Source of the DNA: Pasteurella bettyae CCUG 2042 | GTDB taxonomy: Bacteria; Pseudomonadota; Gammaproteobacteria; Enterobacterales; Pasteurellaceae | Assembly: GCF_000262245.1 (NCBI RefSeq) | Contig: NZ_AJSX01000041.1 | Coordinates: 62,001 to 126,000, forward strand | Length of the DNA stretch: 64,000 nt | Direction of reading: 5' to 3' | In this document: one piece after another, positions 1-10,172 of the stretch | How positions within the stretch are numbered: position 1 is the first letter of the stretch | Layout of the letters: every line of letters starts with the position of its first letter | The notes under the pieces: model-generated | Told to the model about the DNA's origin: nothing | The model's input: the letters and a program-made list of their open reading frames with translations, nothing else | Databases searched by the model: none | Program-made: the position numbers and the translations under genes

Positions 1-501
1 GTTATTCGTCGCTTAGAAGACCTATTTAACCAAGAAGGTACTGAAAACTGGGCTGACATCCGTGAAGAAATGGGTGTTGCAATGGAAGAAGGTTGTGGTA
101 TTTATCGTGACCAAGAAAGTATGCAAGGTGCAGTGGATAAAATTGCGGAATTAAAAGAACGCTATAAACGTATTCGTATTCAAGACCGTTCAAGCGTATT
201 CAATACAAACGTGTTATATACTGTTGAATTAGGTTACATCTTAGATGTTGCTCAAGCAATTGCAAACTCTGCTATCGAGCGTAAAGAATCTCGTGGTGCT
301 CACCAACGTTTAGACTATGTAGAACGTGATGATACAAATTATTTGAAACACACGTTAGCATTCTATAACGAAAATGGTGCGCCAAGCATTGATTACAGCC
401 CTGTGAAAATTACTAAATCACAACCAGCAAAACGTGTATATGGTGCTGAAGCTGATGCCGCTGAAGCAGCAGCGAAAGCTAAGGAGAACGCAAATGGCTA
501 A
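1..501 (+). CDS. frdA: Fumarate reductase flavoprotein subunit, C-terminal part (cut by window start)
   Basis: This is the FAD-binding catalytic subunit of the membrane-bound fumarate reductase, which reduces fumarate to succinate with menaquinol electrons in anaerobic respiration. The open frame runs from base 1 with no start, so only about the last 166 residues are present; the FAD site and most of the active site lie outside the window. The visible part matches the FrdA C-terminal helical domain ([12 protein letters not shown], then [19 protein letters not shown] and [12 protein letters not shown]). The stop overlaps the frdB start by a few bases, indicating translational coupling in the frdABCD operon. 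Confidence 0.95.
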   Translation, partial: VIRRLEDLFNQEGTENWADIREEMGVAMEEGCGIYRDQESMQGAVDKIAELKERYKRIRIQDRSSVFNTNVLYTVELGYILDVAQAIANSAIERKESRGAHQRLDYVERDDTNYLKHTLAFYNENGAPSIDYSPVKITKSQPAKRVYGAEADAAEAAAKAKENANG

Positions 502-1264
502 TCAAGCAATGATGAACGTTGAAGTATTGCGTTATAACCCAGAAGTAGATAAAGAACCATACTTACGCACTTACCAAGTGCCTTATGATAATCAAACTTC
601 TTTATTAGATGCACTAGGTTATATCAAAGATAGACTAGATCCTGAACTTGCATACCGTTGGTCTTGTCGTATGGCTATCTGTGGTTCATGCGGTATGATG
701 GTTAATAATATTCCTAAATTAGCATGTAAAACTTTCTTACGTGACTATAGTGGTCATATGCGTATTGAACCATTAGCTAATTTCCCTATTGAACGTGACT
801 TAATCGTTGATTTAAGTCACTTTATTGAAAGTTTAGAAGCTATCAAACCATATATCATTGGTAACAAGATGCCTGAACTTGATGGTCAACCCCATCCATC
901 AGCGGAATTAGCGAAAAGTCGTACCAAACAAACCCCAAAACAATTAGAGAAATATCGTCAATTCTCTATGTGTATTAACTGTGGTTTATGCTATGCAGCT
1001 TGCCCTCAATTCGGTTTAAACCCAGAGTTTGTTGGTCCTGCTGCATTAACTATGGCTCACCGTTATAACTTAGATAACCGCGATCATGGTAAAGCAGAAC
1101 GTATGCCTATCATCAATGGTGAAAATGGTGTTTGGTCTTGTACATTCGTTGGTGCATGTTCAGAAGTTTGTCCTAAACATGTAAATCCAGCTGCGGCAAT
1201 CAACCAAGGCAAATTAGAAAGTGCAAAAGACTATCTAATTTCAATGCTTAAACCAAAAGCGTAG
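494..1264 (+). CDS. frdB: Fumarate reductase iron-sulfur subunit
   Basis: This 256-residue subunit carries electrons from the membrane anchors FrdCD to FrdA. Ligands are visible in the usual order: a plant-type [2Fe-2S] set ([10 protein letters not shown] with a later Cys in NIPKLAC), then [12 protein letters not shown] and [12 protein letters not shown] for the [4Fe-4S] and [3Fe-4S] centres. I chose the ATG at 494 because AAGGAG lies 7 bases upstream and the length fits the family; an in-frame ATG at 434 lies inside frdA and would add 20 unrelated residues. It overlaps frdA by 8 bases, and frdC follows after 13. Confidence 0.97.
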   Translation: MANQAMMNVEVLRYNPEVDKEPYLRTYQVPYDNQTSLLDALGYIKDRLDPELAYRWSCRMAICGSCGMMVNNIPKLACKTFLRDYSGHMRIEPLANFPIERDLIVDLSHFIESLEAIKPYIIGNKMPELDGQPHPSAELAKSRTKQTPKQLEKYRQFSMCINCGLCYAACPQFGLNPEFVGPAALTMAHRYNLDNRDHGKAERMPIINGENGVWSCTFVGACSEVCPKHVNPAAAINQGKLESAKDYLISMLKPKA

Positions 1265-1277
1265 TAGGAGGCATATT

Positions 1278-1667
1278 ATGACAACTGAAACTAAACGTAA
1301 CAAATATGTACGTCCAATGACAGCGACTTGGTGGAAAAGCTGGGATTTCTATAAATTCTATATGGTACGTGAATCAAGTGCTATTCCTACTGTATGGTTC
1401 TGCCTTGTATTACTTTATGGTGTATTCTGTTTAACCTCTGAAAATGGTTTTGTAGAAAACTTTATTCCTTTCTTACAAAATCCATTAGTTGTAATCTTAA
1501 ACTTAATTTCACTAGCCTTATTACTAGTGCATGCATTCACATTGTTCCAAATGACAGGTGAAGTAATGTCTGGATCAACAGGTATTAAATCTGAAGTGAT
1601 CCAAAAATTATTAAAAATTGCATTTGCAGCAGTCTCTGTAATCGCATTAGTATTAGCATTTATCTAG
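1278..1667 (+). CDS. frdC: Fumarate reductase membrane anchor subunit C
   Basis: A 129-residue hydrophobic protein with three predicted membrane helices, close to the usual FrdC length of about 130. With FrdD it anchors FrdAB in the inner membrane and forms the quinol site. The N-terminal [10 protein letters not shown] and the [19 protein letters not shown] stretch before helix 1 are typical of FrdC. A clear AGGAGG precedes the ATG. frdD starts 11 bases after the stop, within the same operon. Confidence 0.95.
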   Translation: MTTETKRNKYVRPMTATWWKSWDFYKFYMVRESSAIPTVWFCLVLLYGVFCLTSENGFVENFIPFLQNPLVVILNLISLALLLVHAFTLFQMTGEVMSGSTGIKSEVIQKLLKIAFAAVSVIALVLAFI

Positions 1668-1678
1668 GGAGCAAGACA

Positions 1679-2023
1679 ATGGTTGATCAAAATCCAAAAC
1701 GTTCAAATGAGCCACCAGTATGGTTAATGTTCAGTGCTGGCGGTATGGTGAGTGGGCTTGCATTCCCAGCATTAATTCTTATTATTGGTATTCTATTACC
1801 ATTTGGCATTATTTCCCCAGATAATATTATTGCATTTGCTCATCACTGGTTTGGTAAATTAGTAATTCTTGTACTTACTATTTTCCCAATGTGGGCTGGT
1901 TTACACCGCGTTCATCATGGTATGCATGACATTAAAGTACATGTTAATAATGGTGGACTAATTTTCTACGGTTTAGCTGCTTTATATAGTTTTATTGTAT
2001 TATTCGCAGTCATCGCTATTTAA
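1679..2023 (+). CDS. frdD: Fumarate reductase membrane anchor subunit D
   Basis: A 114-residue protein with three hydrophobic segments that completes the FrdCD anchor and quinol-binding site. [15 protein letters not shown] near the N-terminus and the HRVHHGMHD loop before the last helix are characteristic of FrdD. It is the last gene of frdABCD and is followed within 20 bases by an intrinsic terminator. Confidence 0.95.
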   Translation: MVDQNPKRSNEPPVWLMFSAGGMVSGLAFPALILIIGILLPFGIISPDNIIAFAHHWFGKLVILVLTIFPMWAGLHRVHHGMHDIKVHVNNGGLIFYGLAALYSFIVLFAVIAI

Positions 2024-2040
2024 GCCACATATTTAAAAAT

Positions 2041-2068
2041 AAAGGTCTTCTTTTATGAAGACCTTTTT
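2041..2068 (+). terminator. Intrinsic terminator of frdABCD
   Basis: AAAGGTCTTC (2041-2050) and GAAGACCTTT (2057-2066) form a 10-bp stem with a 6-base loop, followed by a T run. It lies 17 bases after the frdD stop. Confidence 0.9.
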
Positions 2069-2085
2069 AATACTTGTAGATATAA

Positions 2086-2124
2086 AAAGTGCGGTAGATT
2101 TTCAAAAAATTTCAACCGCACTTT
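2086..2124 (-). terminator. Paired uptake sequences forming a terminator hairpin for pheA
   Basis: The uptake core AAGTGCGGT at 2087-2095 is followed by its reverse complement ACCGCACTT at 2115-2123, with a T/A-rich spacer. Transcribed from either side it gives a 10-bp stem. It sits between the convergent frdD and pheA genes and probably stops pheA transcription, because frd already has its own terminator. Confidence 0.7.
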
Positions 2125-2166
2125 AACTTTATATGATCAAAAAAATAACCTTACACAATTTTAAAT

Positions 2167-3327
2167 CTATTTTACCTCTACAGGTTTGATAATCTCACTA
2201 GGATAACAGCCTAGAATTTTCAAATAGGTGGTATATTGTTTCAATTCTTCTATTGCAACAAGGGTATCATGATGATTAATATTTGCTTCTATTTCTACAT
2301 AGAACATCTCTTCCCAAGGTTTACCATAAATTGGACGAGATTCTAATTTTGTCATTTTAATTTGATGATTTTTAAATACAGATAAGGCATCAACTAATGA
2401 ACCTGCTTCTTGTGCTGTGGTCATTAATAATAATGTTTTGGTATGAATCTGAGGTGATACAGCTACTGCATTACGAGAAATCACAATAAATCGAGTAATA
2501 TTATTATCTTGGTTCGCAATATTTGATCTCAACACACTTAAACCATATAAATGGCCACCATCTTCATTACCCAATGCTGCAATATTTGGCTTATTTAAGC
2601 TAGAAACTAAATGCATTGCATGTGAACTACTTTCACAGTATTCAATATGCACACGCTCTAAACTACGAATAAACTGACTACATTGCTGAATCACTTGTGG
2701 ATGACTATATAAAGTGTCAATTTGACTTAAATCTACTTGACTACTAGTAAGAACACAATGTTTAATCGGATACGCAAGTTCTCCAACAAGGGATAACTCT
2801 GTATTCTGCAAGAGATCATAGACTTCATTAATTGAGCCTGAAGTAGTATTTTCTAAAGGAAGTACGCCATAATCTGCTTCGCCATTACTTACTTTTTCAA
2901 AAACCTGATCAAAGCTACTACAGCTTAGCTCAATAAGTTGTTCTTGATAGCGAGTCGCATAGCTTCGTGCAGCTAAATGAGAATAAGAACCTCGCTTACC
3001 AAGAAATGCAATATGAAGGCTTTGTTCTCTTTGCTGATTAAGTTTTTTCTGCAAATAAACTTGTTGAGTAAGAACAGAATCTTCGATAATACGTTGGAAA
3101 ATTTGAGTAATATATTGTGGTTCTAATTGATAATTCTGATTTTCAGCATAGTTTATCAATTCTTGCAGCAATTGTTGTTCACGTACTTTATCACGTAATG
3201 GTTTTTGTATAATTTCTTTGCTACGAACAACATCAAATGCAAGTCGATGACGTTCTGACAATAGCTTTAACAAACTGCGATCAATTTGCGTAATTTGCTG
3301 ACGAATTTCAGTAAGATCAAGTGCCAT
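2167..3327 (-). CDS. pheA: Chorismate mutase / prephenate dehydratase (P-protein)
   Basis: This bifunctional enzyme converts chorismate to prephenate and then to phenylpyruvate, the committed route to phenylalanine. It has 386 residues, the usual P-protein length. Residues about 1-90 form the AroQ chorismate mutase helix domain ([20 protein letters not shown]). The prephenate dehydratase domain follows ([31 protein letters not shown]). A C-terminal ACT domain contains the ESRP motif of the phenylalanine feedback site. A possible leader hairpin lies upstream. It is adjacent to the lpxC end of the dcw cluster, as in H. influenzae, except for an intervening dehydrogenase. Confidence 0.96.
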   Translation of the reverse strand: MALDLTEIRQQITQIDRSLLKLLSERHRLAFDVVRSKEIIQKPLRDKVREQQLLQELINYAENQNYQLEPQYITQIFQRIIEDSVLTQQVYLQKKLNQQREQSLHIAFLGKRGSYSHLAARSYATRYQEQLIELSCSSFDQVFEKVSNGEADYGVLPLENTTSGSINEVYDLLQNTELSLVGELAYPIKHCVLTSSQVDLSQIDTLYSHPQVIQQCSQFIRSLERVHIEYCESSSHAMHLVSSLNKPNIAALGNEDGGHLYGLSVLRSNIANQDNNITRFIVISRNAVAVSPQIHTKTLLLMTTAQEAGSLVDALSVFKNHQIKMTKLESRPIYGKPWEEMFYVEIEANINHHDTLVAIEELKQYTTYLKILGCYPSEIIKPVEVK

Positions 3328-3350
3328 AAATATTCCCCAAAACTAATAAA

Positions 3351-3378
3351 GGCGTGTAGTTGATAAACTTAACACACC
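3351..3378 (-). promoter_or_regulatory. Hairpin in the pheA leader, possibly attenuator-like
   Basis: On the minus strand GGTGTGT pairs with ACACGCC (one G-U pair), extended by a few bases with bulges, and is followed by the U-rich TTTATTAGTTTT. It ends about 24 bases before the pheA ATG. No phenylalanine-rich leader peptide is visible upstream, so a classical attenuator is not demonstrated. Confidence 0.3.
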
Positions 3379-3508
3379 CTTATTACATTGTAAGAGGATA
3401 AAGATGATTTCTCAAGCTTAATAATTCTTTTAAATCAGTATATTAGTATTAATAAGTAAATTTTTATACTTTACAACCGCACTTTTTCATAAAAACTATA
3501 GCTTCTCT

Positions 3509-4663
3509 TTAAAGTGCTAAATATAAAATTTCCATTACCGCTTGATGATCTATTGATTCATGCTCACCTAAAAGAGGTTGGCGATGCTCGGATAATTTTC
3601 TGATCACTTCAGGGAATAAGCTATCATCAATACCATAATCAGAAAATCTCGTTTTTACTCCCATCAATTCAAAGAAGGCACAAATTTTCTGAATGGTCAA
3701 TTCAGCGGCTATATTTACGTCATTACCGCGATAATCTAATACACGCTGCGCAAATTGGATCAGCTTCTCACGCTTAGCTTGCTTTTGGTGATGCATAATA
3801 GCAGGTACAATAATCGCTAATGTTTGACCGTGATCTAAGCCATATAATGCAGTTAATTCATGTCCTATAGCATGAGATGTCCAGTCTTGAGGAACTCCCG
3901 TACTCAGAATCTTATTTAATGCCATAGTTGCAGCCCACATAATATTCGCTCTAGCATCATAATTTTCAGGCTCATCCAATAATTTAGGACCATCTTCCAT
4001 TAATGTACAAAAAACACCTTCCGCAAATCTATCAGGAATCTTTGCATCCACAGGATAAGTCATATATTGTTCGAACGTATGCACAAAAGCATCTACTACA
4101 CCATTAGCAGTTTGTTTTTGAGGGAGAGAATAAGTCACTGAAGGATCTAAAATAGCAAATTTAGGTTTAACTAAATCAGAATAAAGAGATAATTTATCTT
4201 TAGTTTCACGACGGCTTACAACAAAATTCCCATTCATTTCAGAACCTGTTGCTGGGATCGTCATAACAGTACCTATAGGCAGCGCTCTAATAATCTCTTG
4301 TTTTTTATAAAGAATATCTAACGCATCGCCTGAATAAGTGGCTGCCGAAGCAATAAATTTGCAACCATCTAAAACCGAGCCACCACCAACGGCTAAAATA
4401 AAATCAATATTCTCTCGTTTAACAACTTGAACCGCTCTATTTAAAGTTTCAAACTCAGGATTTGGTTCAATACCAGCGAATTCTATATAAAAATAGTCTT
4501 GCAATGCATGAATAACTTGATCATACACACCATTCTTTTTGATACTACCGCTCCCATAAACAAGCAAAATACGATTTTGTTTTGAAAGATATTTAGGAAT
4601 AGCTTGAATTTGACCTTTACCAAATTCAACAGCAGTAGGAATATGAAAAGTAAAATTAAACAT
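3509..4663 (-). CDS. Iron-containing alcohol dehydrogenase (YqhD/BdhA-like)
   Basis: A 384-residue group III (iron-dependent) alcohol dehydrogenase, probably NAD(P)H-dependent and acting on aldehydes or short alcohols. The nucleotide-binding LAVGGGSVLDGCKF segment is at about residues 91-104. The metal site is recognisable: Asp and His in GVVDAFVHTFEQY and the two His of HAIGHELTALYGLDHGQT. It most resembles the YqhD/butanol dehydrogenase branch, but the physiological substrate cannot be read from sequence. It stands alone between pheA and lpxC, with an uptake sequence at 3476 downstream and a degenerate one near 4680 upstream. Confidence 0.88.
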   Translation of the reverse strand: MFNFTFHIPTAVEFGKGQIQAIPKYLSKQNRILLVYGSGSIKKNGVYDQVIHALQDYFYIEFAGIEPNPEFETLNRAVQVVKRENIDFILAVGGGSVLDGCKFIASAATYSGDALDILYKKQEIIRALPIGTVMTIPATGSEMNGNFVVSRRETKDKLSLYSDLVKPKFAILDPSVTYSLPQKQTANGVVDAFVHTFEQYMTYPVDAKIPDRFAEGVFCTLMEDGPKLLDEPENYDARANIMWAATMALNKILSTGVPQDWTSHAIGHELTALYGLDHGQTLAIIVPAIMHHQKQAKREKLIQFAQRVLDYRGNDVNIAAELTIQKICAFFELMGVKTRFSDYGIDDSLFPEVIRKLSEHRQPLLGEHESIDHQAVMEILYLAL

Positions 4664-4747
4664 GATTAACCTCTATAAAACTGCGGTCAATTTTTTCAAA
4701 ATTTGTAGAAAAGCACAAATGTGAATAATTAGAAAACATAAATAGTA

Positions 4748-4779
4748 AAAAAGCTATACTTTTAAGAGTATAGCTTTTT
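4748..4779 (-). terminator. Terminator at the end of the dcw/lpxC operon
   Basis: AAAAAGCTATACT (4748-4760) and AGTATAGCTTTTT (4767-4779) form a perfect 13-bp stem with a 6-base loop and T runs on both strands. It lies 15 bases past the lpxC stop and closes the long minus-strand dcw cluster. Confidence 0.9.
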
Positions 4780-4793
4780 CTATATTTAAGCAA

Positions 4794-5717
4794 TTAGATT
4801 AATACTTGAGAAGGTACCGCATAACCTTGAGGGACAATTTCCTTATCATCAAAGGTGACAAATTCCCAAGCTTCTTGATTAGCTAATAAGGCACGTAATA
4901 ACTTGTTATTTAGTCCATGCCCAGACTTATATGCTTTGAAATCACCTAAAATATTATGACCACTCATAAATAAATCACCGATAGCATCTAACATTTTATG
5001 GCGAACTAATTCATCTTTAAAACGTAAACCATCTTCATTTAATACTCGATAATTATCTAAGACAATAGCATTGTCTAAACTACCTCCCAATGCTAAACCT
5101 TGAGATTGTAAATATTCAATATCTTTCATAAATGCAAATGTTCTTGCACGACTAATTTGTTGAACAAATTTTTGTGCAGAAAAATCTAAGGTATAAGTAC
5201 TTAAATTCTTATTAAGTGCTGGGTGATTAAAATCAATTGTGAAATTCAAGCGGAAACCATTATAAGGTGAAATTTCTGCCCATTTATCGCCATCTTCAAC
5301 ACGCACTTTTTGTTTTACACGGATAAATTTCTTCGCAGCGTCTTGTTCTTCAATACCTGCATCTAATAAAAGGTATACAAATGGACTTGCACTACCATCC
5401 ATAATAGGAATTTCTGGCGCGTCCACTTCAATAATAAGATTATCTAAACCTAAACCTGCTAATGCAGCATTTAAATGTTCAACTGTGGAAATACGAACAC
5501 CTTGATCATTAACTAAAGCAGTACAAAGCATTGTATCACGCACTGATGTTGCATCCGCAGGGAAATACACTGGAGGATTAAGATCTGTACGACAATAAAC
5601 AATACCTGTATTTACCGGTGCAGGGCGTAAATTTAGGGTAACCTTATTACCACTATGTAATCCAACCCCAGTCACTTTAGTGCCTTGTTTTAATGTTCTT
5701 TGTTTAATCATATTCAT
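4794..5717 (-). CDS. lpxC: UDP-3-O-acyl-N-acetylglucosamine deacetylase
   Basis: The zinc amidase that performs the committed step of lipid A synthesis. It is about 305-307 residues, the normal size. Zinc ligands are visible in [14 protein letters not shown] (His) and [11 protein letters not shown] (His and Asp); the catalytic His is in [12 protein letters not shown]. Two in-frame ATGs, 5717 and 5711, are possible; homologues usually begin MIKQRTLKQ, which fits 5711, while a GAGA element is better spaced for 5717. It is the last gene of the dcw cluster, 44 bases after ftsZ. Confidence 0.97.
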   Translation of the reverse strand: MNMIKQRTLKQGTKVTGVGLHSGNKVTLNLRPAPVNTGIVYCRTDLNPPVYFPADATSVRDTMLCTALVNDQGVRISTVEHLNAALAGLGLDNLIIEVDAPEIPIMDGSASPFVYLLLDAGIEEQDAAKKFIRVKQKVRVEDGDKWAEISPYNGFRLNFTIDFNHPALNKNLSTYTLDFSAQKFVQQISRARTFAFMKDIEYLQSQGLALGGSLDNAIVLDNYRVLNEDGLRFKDELVRHKMLDAIGDLFMSGHNILGDFKAYKSGHGLNNKLLRALLANQEAWEFVTFDDKEIVPQGYAVPSQVLI

Positions 5718-5761
5718 TATTTCTCAATTTATTGCCTAAGCAAAAAGTCTTTATAGACTTG

Positions 5762-6982
5762 TTATTTACTATCACCACGTAAAAATGCTGGTTTAAATAG
5801 CTCATTATTACCTAACGAAGTCGGTCGCGCAGGTTGCTCTGAATGAACAGGTTGTTGATTTGGAGCAGTTTGCGTACCTTGATGAAAAGCTGCTGTACCT
5901 GATGAAACATTTGTCACTAGTCGTTGTGGTGCCAATGGAGCAGCAGGATCATCAATATCACCAATACCTGTAGCTACAATTGTAACACGAATTTCATCTG
6001 ACATCTCAGGAATTAATGTTGTACCTACAACAACGGTAGCCTCATCAGAAGCAAAGGCTCTAATAGTATCACCTACAGCATAAAATTCATCTAGTCCTAA
6101 ATCCATACCTGCGGTAATATTAACTAACACACCTTTTGCACCAGATAAGTCAACATCCTCTAAAAGAGGACTTGCTACAGCATCTTGGGCTGCTTTTTCA
6201 GCTCGTCCATCGCTTGCTGCACCTTGTGCAATACCGGCGCCCATCATTGCTCGACCCATTTCAGACATTACTGTGCGAACATCGGCAAAGTCTACATTTA
6301 TTAAGCCTGGAGAGGTAATCATATCTGAAATACCTGTCACTGCATTACGTAAAATATCATTAACCGCAGAGAATGCTTGTACTAAACTTACTGATTTGCC
6401 TAATACTTTTAATAATTTTTCATTTGGAATGATAATTAATGAGTCTACATACTTAGACAACTCTTTAATACCAAGTTCCGCAAATGCCATACGTTTTTTA
6501 CCTTCAAACGAGAAAGGTTTAGTTACAACAGCAACAGTCAAAATACCTAAATCTTTTGCCACTTGAGCAACTATAGGCGCTGCACCAGTACCTGTACCAC
6601 CGCCCATACCTGCTGCGATAAATACCATATCAGCACCTTCTAACATTGAACGGATAGCTTCTTGGTCATCTTCAGCTGCTTTACGCCCTACATTTGGGTT
6701 AGCTCCTGCACCTAGACCTTTTGTTGTTGCCGCACCAATTTGAACCGTTTGTTGTACAACACTTTTACGTAATGCTTGAGCATCAGTATTCACTGCATAG
6801 AAAATAATTTCACCATGTTCATCACTAGCTATTGAATTTTCACCAACAAGCGTACCGCCATTATGAATCATATTATTAACCATGTGATTGACAGCATTAC
6901 CACCGCCGCCACCAACGCCAACAACTTTAATCAGTGTTCGACCGATTTCATCGTCAAACCCATATTCTACTGGTTCAAACAT
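5762..6982 (-). CDS. ftsZ: Cell division GTPase FtsZ
   Basis: The tubulin-like GTPase that assembles the division ring, 406 residues. The GTP-binding region is clear: [15 protein letters not shown] near residue 20, NTDAQAL near 66, and the tubulin signature [12 protein letters not shown] near 125. The [15 protein letters not shown] catalytic (T7) segment follows. Relative to E. coli there is an insertion of about 16-18 residues at roughly 40-58, before [11 protein letters not shown] variable linker precedes a conserved C-terminal peptide (KPAFLRG), which is the binding site for FtsA and ZipA. It is followed by lpxC and preceded by ftsA. Confidence 0.98.
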   Translation of the reverse strand: MFEPVEYGFDDEIGRTLIKVVGVGGGGGNAVNHMVNNMIHNGGTLVGENSIASDEHGEIIFYAVNTDAQALRKSVVQQTVQIGAATTKGLGAGANPNVGRKAAEDDQEAIRSMLEGADMVFIAAGMGGGTGTGAAPIVAQVAKDLGILTVAVVTKPFSFEGKKRMAFAELGIKELSKYVDSLIIIPNEKLLKVLGKSVSLVQAFSAVNDILRNAVTGISDMITSPGLINVDFADVRTVMSEMGRAMMGAGIAQGAASDGRAEKAAQDAVASPLLEDVDLSGAKGVLVNITAGMDLGLDEFYAVGDTIRAFASDEATVVVGTTLIPEMSDEIRVTIVATGIGDIDDPAAPLAPQRLVTNVSSGTAAFHQGTQTAPNQQPVHSEQPARPTSLGNNELFKPAFLRGDSK

Positions 6983-7063
6983 TTGTATTCTCCGTCAATG
7001 CTAGATACTCTAACACTTAATAACTATAAAATTCTCTCTATTGTAGATTAAAAATTCAAATTC

Positions 7064-8356
7064 TCAAAATTCTGACTTCACTTTATTTGCAAAAATTTTA
7101 ATTTTTCCAAAAATAGCCCCTAAAACACCACTATCTGAACCAGAACCACCAAAGATAGGTGTGCTCTCTTCTTCGTTATAATGACTATATTGTAATAAAC
7201 CTAACACTGTTGCATACTGTGGCTTATTAACATAATCAGTTAATCCTGAAATATTAAGCGGATAACCTACACGCACATGCGAACCAAAAATTTCTGTTGC
7301 ACACTTACTAATATCTTCCATTTGTGAACTTCCGCCTGTAAGCACAATACCAGCAATAAGATCTTGCTTAATACCTTTCATCGTCAATTCATTGCGTAAT
7401 TGAATTAATTCATGTTCAACTACTTGTAATAAATCACCGTAACAACGAGAAGTTACCTCTACAATTTGGGCTTTAGTAAAAGTACGAGGAGCGCCCCCTC
7501 CCAAACCTGCCACTTCAATTTTTTTCTTAGCAAATTGTTCTTTCAATTCGACAGATGGCATAATCGCACTACCATAATTAATTTTGATGCTTTCAGCTTC
7601 GTTACGTGATGTAGTTAAACTTTGTGCAACATAATCAGTAATTGTATTACCACCATAAGGAATGACTCGACTAAAACGCAGTGCACCATTGGTATATACC
7701 ATAATATCCATTGAGCCACCACCAAAATCAATCAAGCATACGCCTAAATCTTTTTCATCTTCAGTTAAAACTGAATACGTAGATGCCAAACCTGAAAATA
7801 CAACTTGATCGACCTTTAATCCACAAGTTTCAACAGCTTTTTGTAGATTACTCACCCAAGACTGATGACAAGCAATTAAATGGGCTTGAGCTTTTAATCT
7901 AACTCCCTGTAAACCTAATGGATTTTTAATATTTTGTTGTTTATCGACCGCATATTCCTGTGGAATAACATGTAATAATGATAATCCCTCTGGCAATTTT
8001 ACTGAACTTGCCGTATGCATAGCCTGATCAATTTCATCTTGGCTAACCTCACCATCTGCAATAGGGACGAAACCACTTTCATTCAGACTTTGAATATGTT
8101 CTCCAGTGATAGCAAGAGTGACTGACATAATTTGACAGTCTGCTACAGATTCTGCTGCTTCAATTGCACGCTGGATTGAATTAACAACCGCTGCTAAATC
8201 TGTAATACTACCTTTATCTATACCTTTTGATGGGCAACTACCAACTCCAAGTACATTCACTACCCCATCAGGTAACACTTCACCGACGACAGCAACAACT
8301 TTAGAAGTACCAACTTCCAATCCTACAATAGTTTTTGATTCCACGATTTTTGCCAT
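7064..8356 (-). CDS. ftsA: Cell division protein FtsA
   Basis: An actin-fold ATPase of 430 residues that tethers FtsZ filaments to the inner membrane. Phosphate-binding loops are visible in [16 protein letters not shown] and [14 protein letters not shown], with an adenosine motif in [14 protein letters not shown]. The C-terminus ends in a short positively charged amphipathic stretch ([16 protein letters not shown]), the usual membrane-targeting sequence. It is placed between ftsQ and ftsZ as in other gammaproteobacteria. Confidence 0.97.
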   Translation of the reverse strand: MAKIVESKTIVGLEVGTSKVVAVVGEVLPDGVVNVLGVGSCPSKGIDKGSITDLAAVVNSIQRAIEAAESVADCQIMSVTLAITGEHIQSLNESGFVPIADGEVSQDEIDQAMHTASSVKLPEGLSLLHVIPQEYAVDKQQNIKNPLGLQGVRLKAQAHLIACHQSWVSNLQKAVETCGLKVDQVVFSGLASTYSVLTEDEKDLGVCLIDFGGGSMDIMVYTNGALRFSRVIPYGGNTITDYVAQSLTTSRNEAESIKINYGSAIMPSVELKEQFAKKKIEVAGLGGGAPRTFTKAQIVEVTSRCYGDLLQVVEHELIQLRNELTMKGIKQDLIAGIVLTGGSSQMEDISKCATEIFGSHVRVGYPLNISGLTDYVNKPQYATVLGLLQYSHYNEEESTPIFGGSGSDSGVLGAIFGKIKIFANKVKSEF

Positions 8357-8395
8357 TTTTATAACTTCACAGTTTTAATTTTTATTTAGACTACA

Positions 8396-9166
8396 TTAGT
8401 TTACATCAGAAAAATGTACTGCTGCACCTACTTTATATCTTAAATCAATATAAATAATTTTTTTATTTTCTGGTACTTCAATTTGTGGGTAAATTGTCAT
8501 AAAGCGATCAATCTTAGATTTCCACTCTCCACGCCCTAATTTTAATGTAATATCATTTTCAACAACAATTTCCCAGGAACCTCTCTCATCAATTGAAACC
8601 GCTTTTAATGTAATTCCTTTTGATTTTAAATCATTAAAAATTTGCTGCCACGCATCTAATACAATTAAACTCTGATAATCAGGTCCATATAAATGAGGCA
8701 TATTATCATTTTTTAATTTATCTTTGGGCAACTTAAAAACGACGCCATCAGCTGAAACAAAATGATCTTCATTCCAATAAGCTACTGGCGTATATTCTGC
8801 AACGAGAATGCTTAATCTATCAGGCCAAATTTTACGAACTACGGAACCTTTTATCCAAGGCATTGACTGAATTTGTTCGCGAATGACATTTACATCTTGT
8901 CCAAAAAAGCCCTTAAGCTCTCCCATTTTTAAAATCATCTCTCGAATATCTGAATTCGTCGTATATTGAGGGGTTCCCAGTAATGCAAAAGAACTAATTG
9001 GCTTACTATCCAATTTTTCCAGCCAGTTTTGCCAATTAAAATACGCAAAATAGAGTAGACCAACGCATAATAGCACAAGTAAAGGCTTAACTTGCAAAAA
9101 AACTCTGAGTTTCTGCTCATTAAGTTTTAAATTTCTTTGTGGCGTTTTGCGTTTTACAACAGACAT
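8396..9166 (-). CDS. ftsQ: Cell division protein FtsQ
   Basis: A bitopic inner-membrane divisome protein of 256 residues that recruits FtsL and FtsB. It has a basic cytoplasmic N-terminus of about 27 residues, one membrane helix (PLLVLLCVGLLYFAYF), a POTRA domain beginning near SFALLGTPQYTTNSDIREM, and a periplasmic beta domain. The start codon shares one base with the ddlB stop (TAATG), showing translational coupling. Confidence 0.95.
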   Translation of the reverse strand: MSVVKRKTPQRNLKLNEQKLRVFLQVKPLLVLLCVGLLYFAYFNWQNWLEKLDSKPISSFALLGTPQYTTNSDIREMILKMGELKGFFGQDVNVIREQIQSMPWIKGSVVRKIWPDRLSILVAEYTPVAYWNEDHFVSADGVVFKLPKDKLKNDNMPHLYGPDYQSLIVLDAWQQIFNDLKSKGITLKAVSIDERGSWEIVVENDITLKLGRGEWKSKIDRFMTIYPQIEVPENKKIIYIDLRYKVGAAVHFSDVN

Positions 9167-10089
9167 TAAACACTAAGCTCCAAAATTTTTGCCACTAATT
9201 GCTCAAAAGAATAACCAACCACTCTTGCTGATTTAGGGAATAGGCTATGGCTTGTCATACCTGGTGTTGTATTCACCTCAACAAGACGGAATTCACCTTT
9301 AGCATCAGTCATTACATCGATACGGCTCCAACCACGGCAACCAATAACATCATAAGCACGTTTAACTAGCTTTTGTAATTCTTCTTCACGTTCTTTACTC
9401 ATCGGGGCTGGGCAAACATATTGCGTATTATCGGAAATATATTTTGCATCATAATCGTAGAACTCACCCTCTGGGATAATTTGCACTGCTGGCAATACTT
9501 GATCATCTAATACAGGTACAGTCATTTCAATACCACTTAACCACTCTTCAATTAAAATGGTATCATCATGAGTTAAAGCCAAATCTACCGCAGCCTCTAG
9601 TTCTTCCACAGCATTGACTTTTGTTAAGCCGACACTCGATCCTTCACGTGAAGGTTTTACCATTAATGGTAGTCCTAAATGTTCGACAATCCGCTCTGGA
9701 TTTAGTTCTAAGCGAGTATCCCGTGTTACAATCTCCATGTCTGCAATAGGTAAACCAAAACCTTTCCATAACATTTTAGTACGCATTTTATCCATGGTTA
9801 AGGCTGATGTCATTACTCCACAGCCCGTATAGGGTAATCCAATTTGCTCTAACACACCTTGAATCACACCATCTTCACCACCACGTCCATGCAAAATATT
9901 AAATGCACGATCAAAGCCTTGTTTTTTTAGATCTGCAACAGGGTATTCCTTAGGATCAATTGGGTAAGCATCATAGCCTTGACTACGTAATGCATTTAGA
10001 ACAGCATTACCAGAATTAAGAGAAATATCACGTTCTGCTGATGTGCCACCTAACAATACAGCAATTTTTTGTTCTTTTAATGGTTTCAT
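9166..10089 (-). CDS. ddlB: D-alanine--D-alanine ligase B
   Basis: An ATP-grasp ligase that makes D-Ala-D-Ala for the peptidoglycan stem peptide. Signature segments: [42 protein letters not shown] and [20 protein letters not shown] chose ATG 10089 ([13 protein letters not shown], 307 residues), which matches family length. The frame could be extended to a TTG at 10158, but those extra residues are simply the translation of an uptake sequence at 10147-10155 and are unlikely to be coding. It lies between murC and ftsQ. Confidence 0.95.
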   Translation of the reverse strand: MKPLKEQKIAVLLGGTSAERDISLNSGNAVLNALRSQGYDAYPIDPKEYPVADLKKQGFDRAFNILHGRGGEDGVIQGVLEQIGLPYTGCGVMTSALTMDKMRTKMLWKGFGLPIADMEIVTRDTRLELNPERIVEHLGLPLMVKPSREGSSVGLTKVNAVEELEAAVDLALTHDDTILIEEWLSGIEMTVPVLDDQVLPAVQIIPEGEFYDYDAKYISDNTQYVCPAPMSKEREEELQKLVKRAYDVIGCRGWSRIDVMTDAKGEFRLVEVNTTPGMTSHSLFPKSARVVGYSFEQLVAKILELSV

Positions 10090-10172
10090 TTTATTCTTTT
10101 CACTCTCAGTTGAGTCTAATTCAAGATAGATTATTTTTGACTTCAAAAGTGCGGTCAAAAATTAAAAAATTT

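Noticed and set aside
434-493. Upstream ATG for frdB at 434
   Set aside because: It lies inside frdA without a ribosome-binding site; ATG 494 has AAGGAG and matches family length.
6136-6566. Two overlapping plus-strand open frames inside ftsZ
   Set aside because: Both are antisense shadows of a strongly conserved gene.
10090-10158. N-terminal extension of ddlB from a TTG at 10158
   Set aside because: The extra codons are the translation of an uptake sequence and non-conserved bases; the ATG at 10089 gives the family length.
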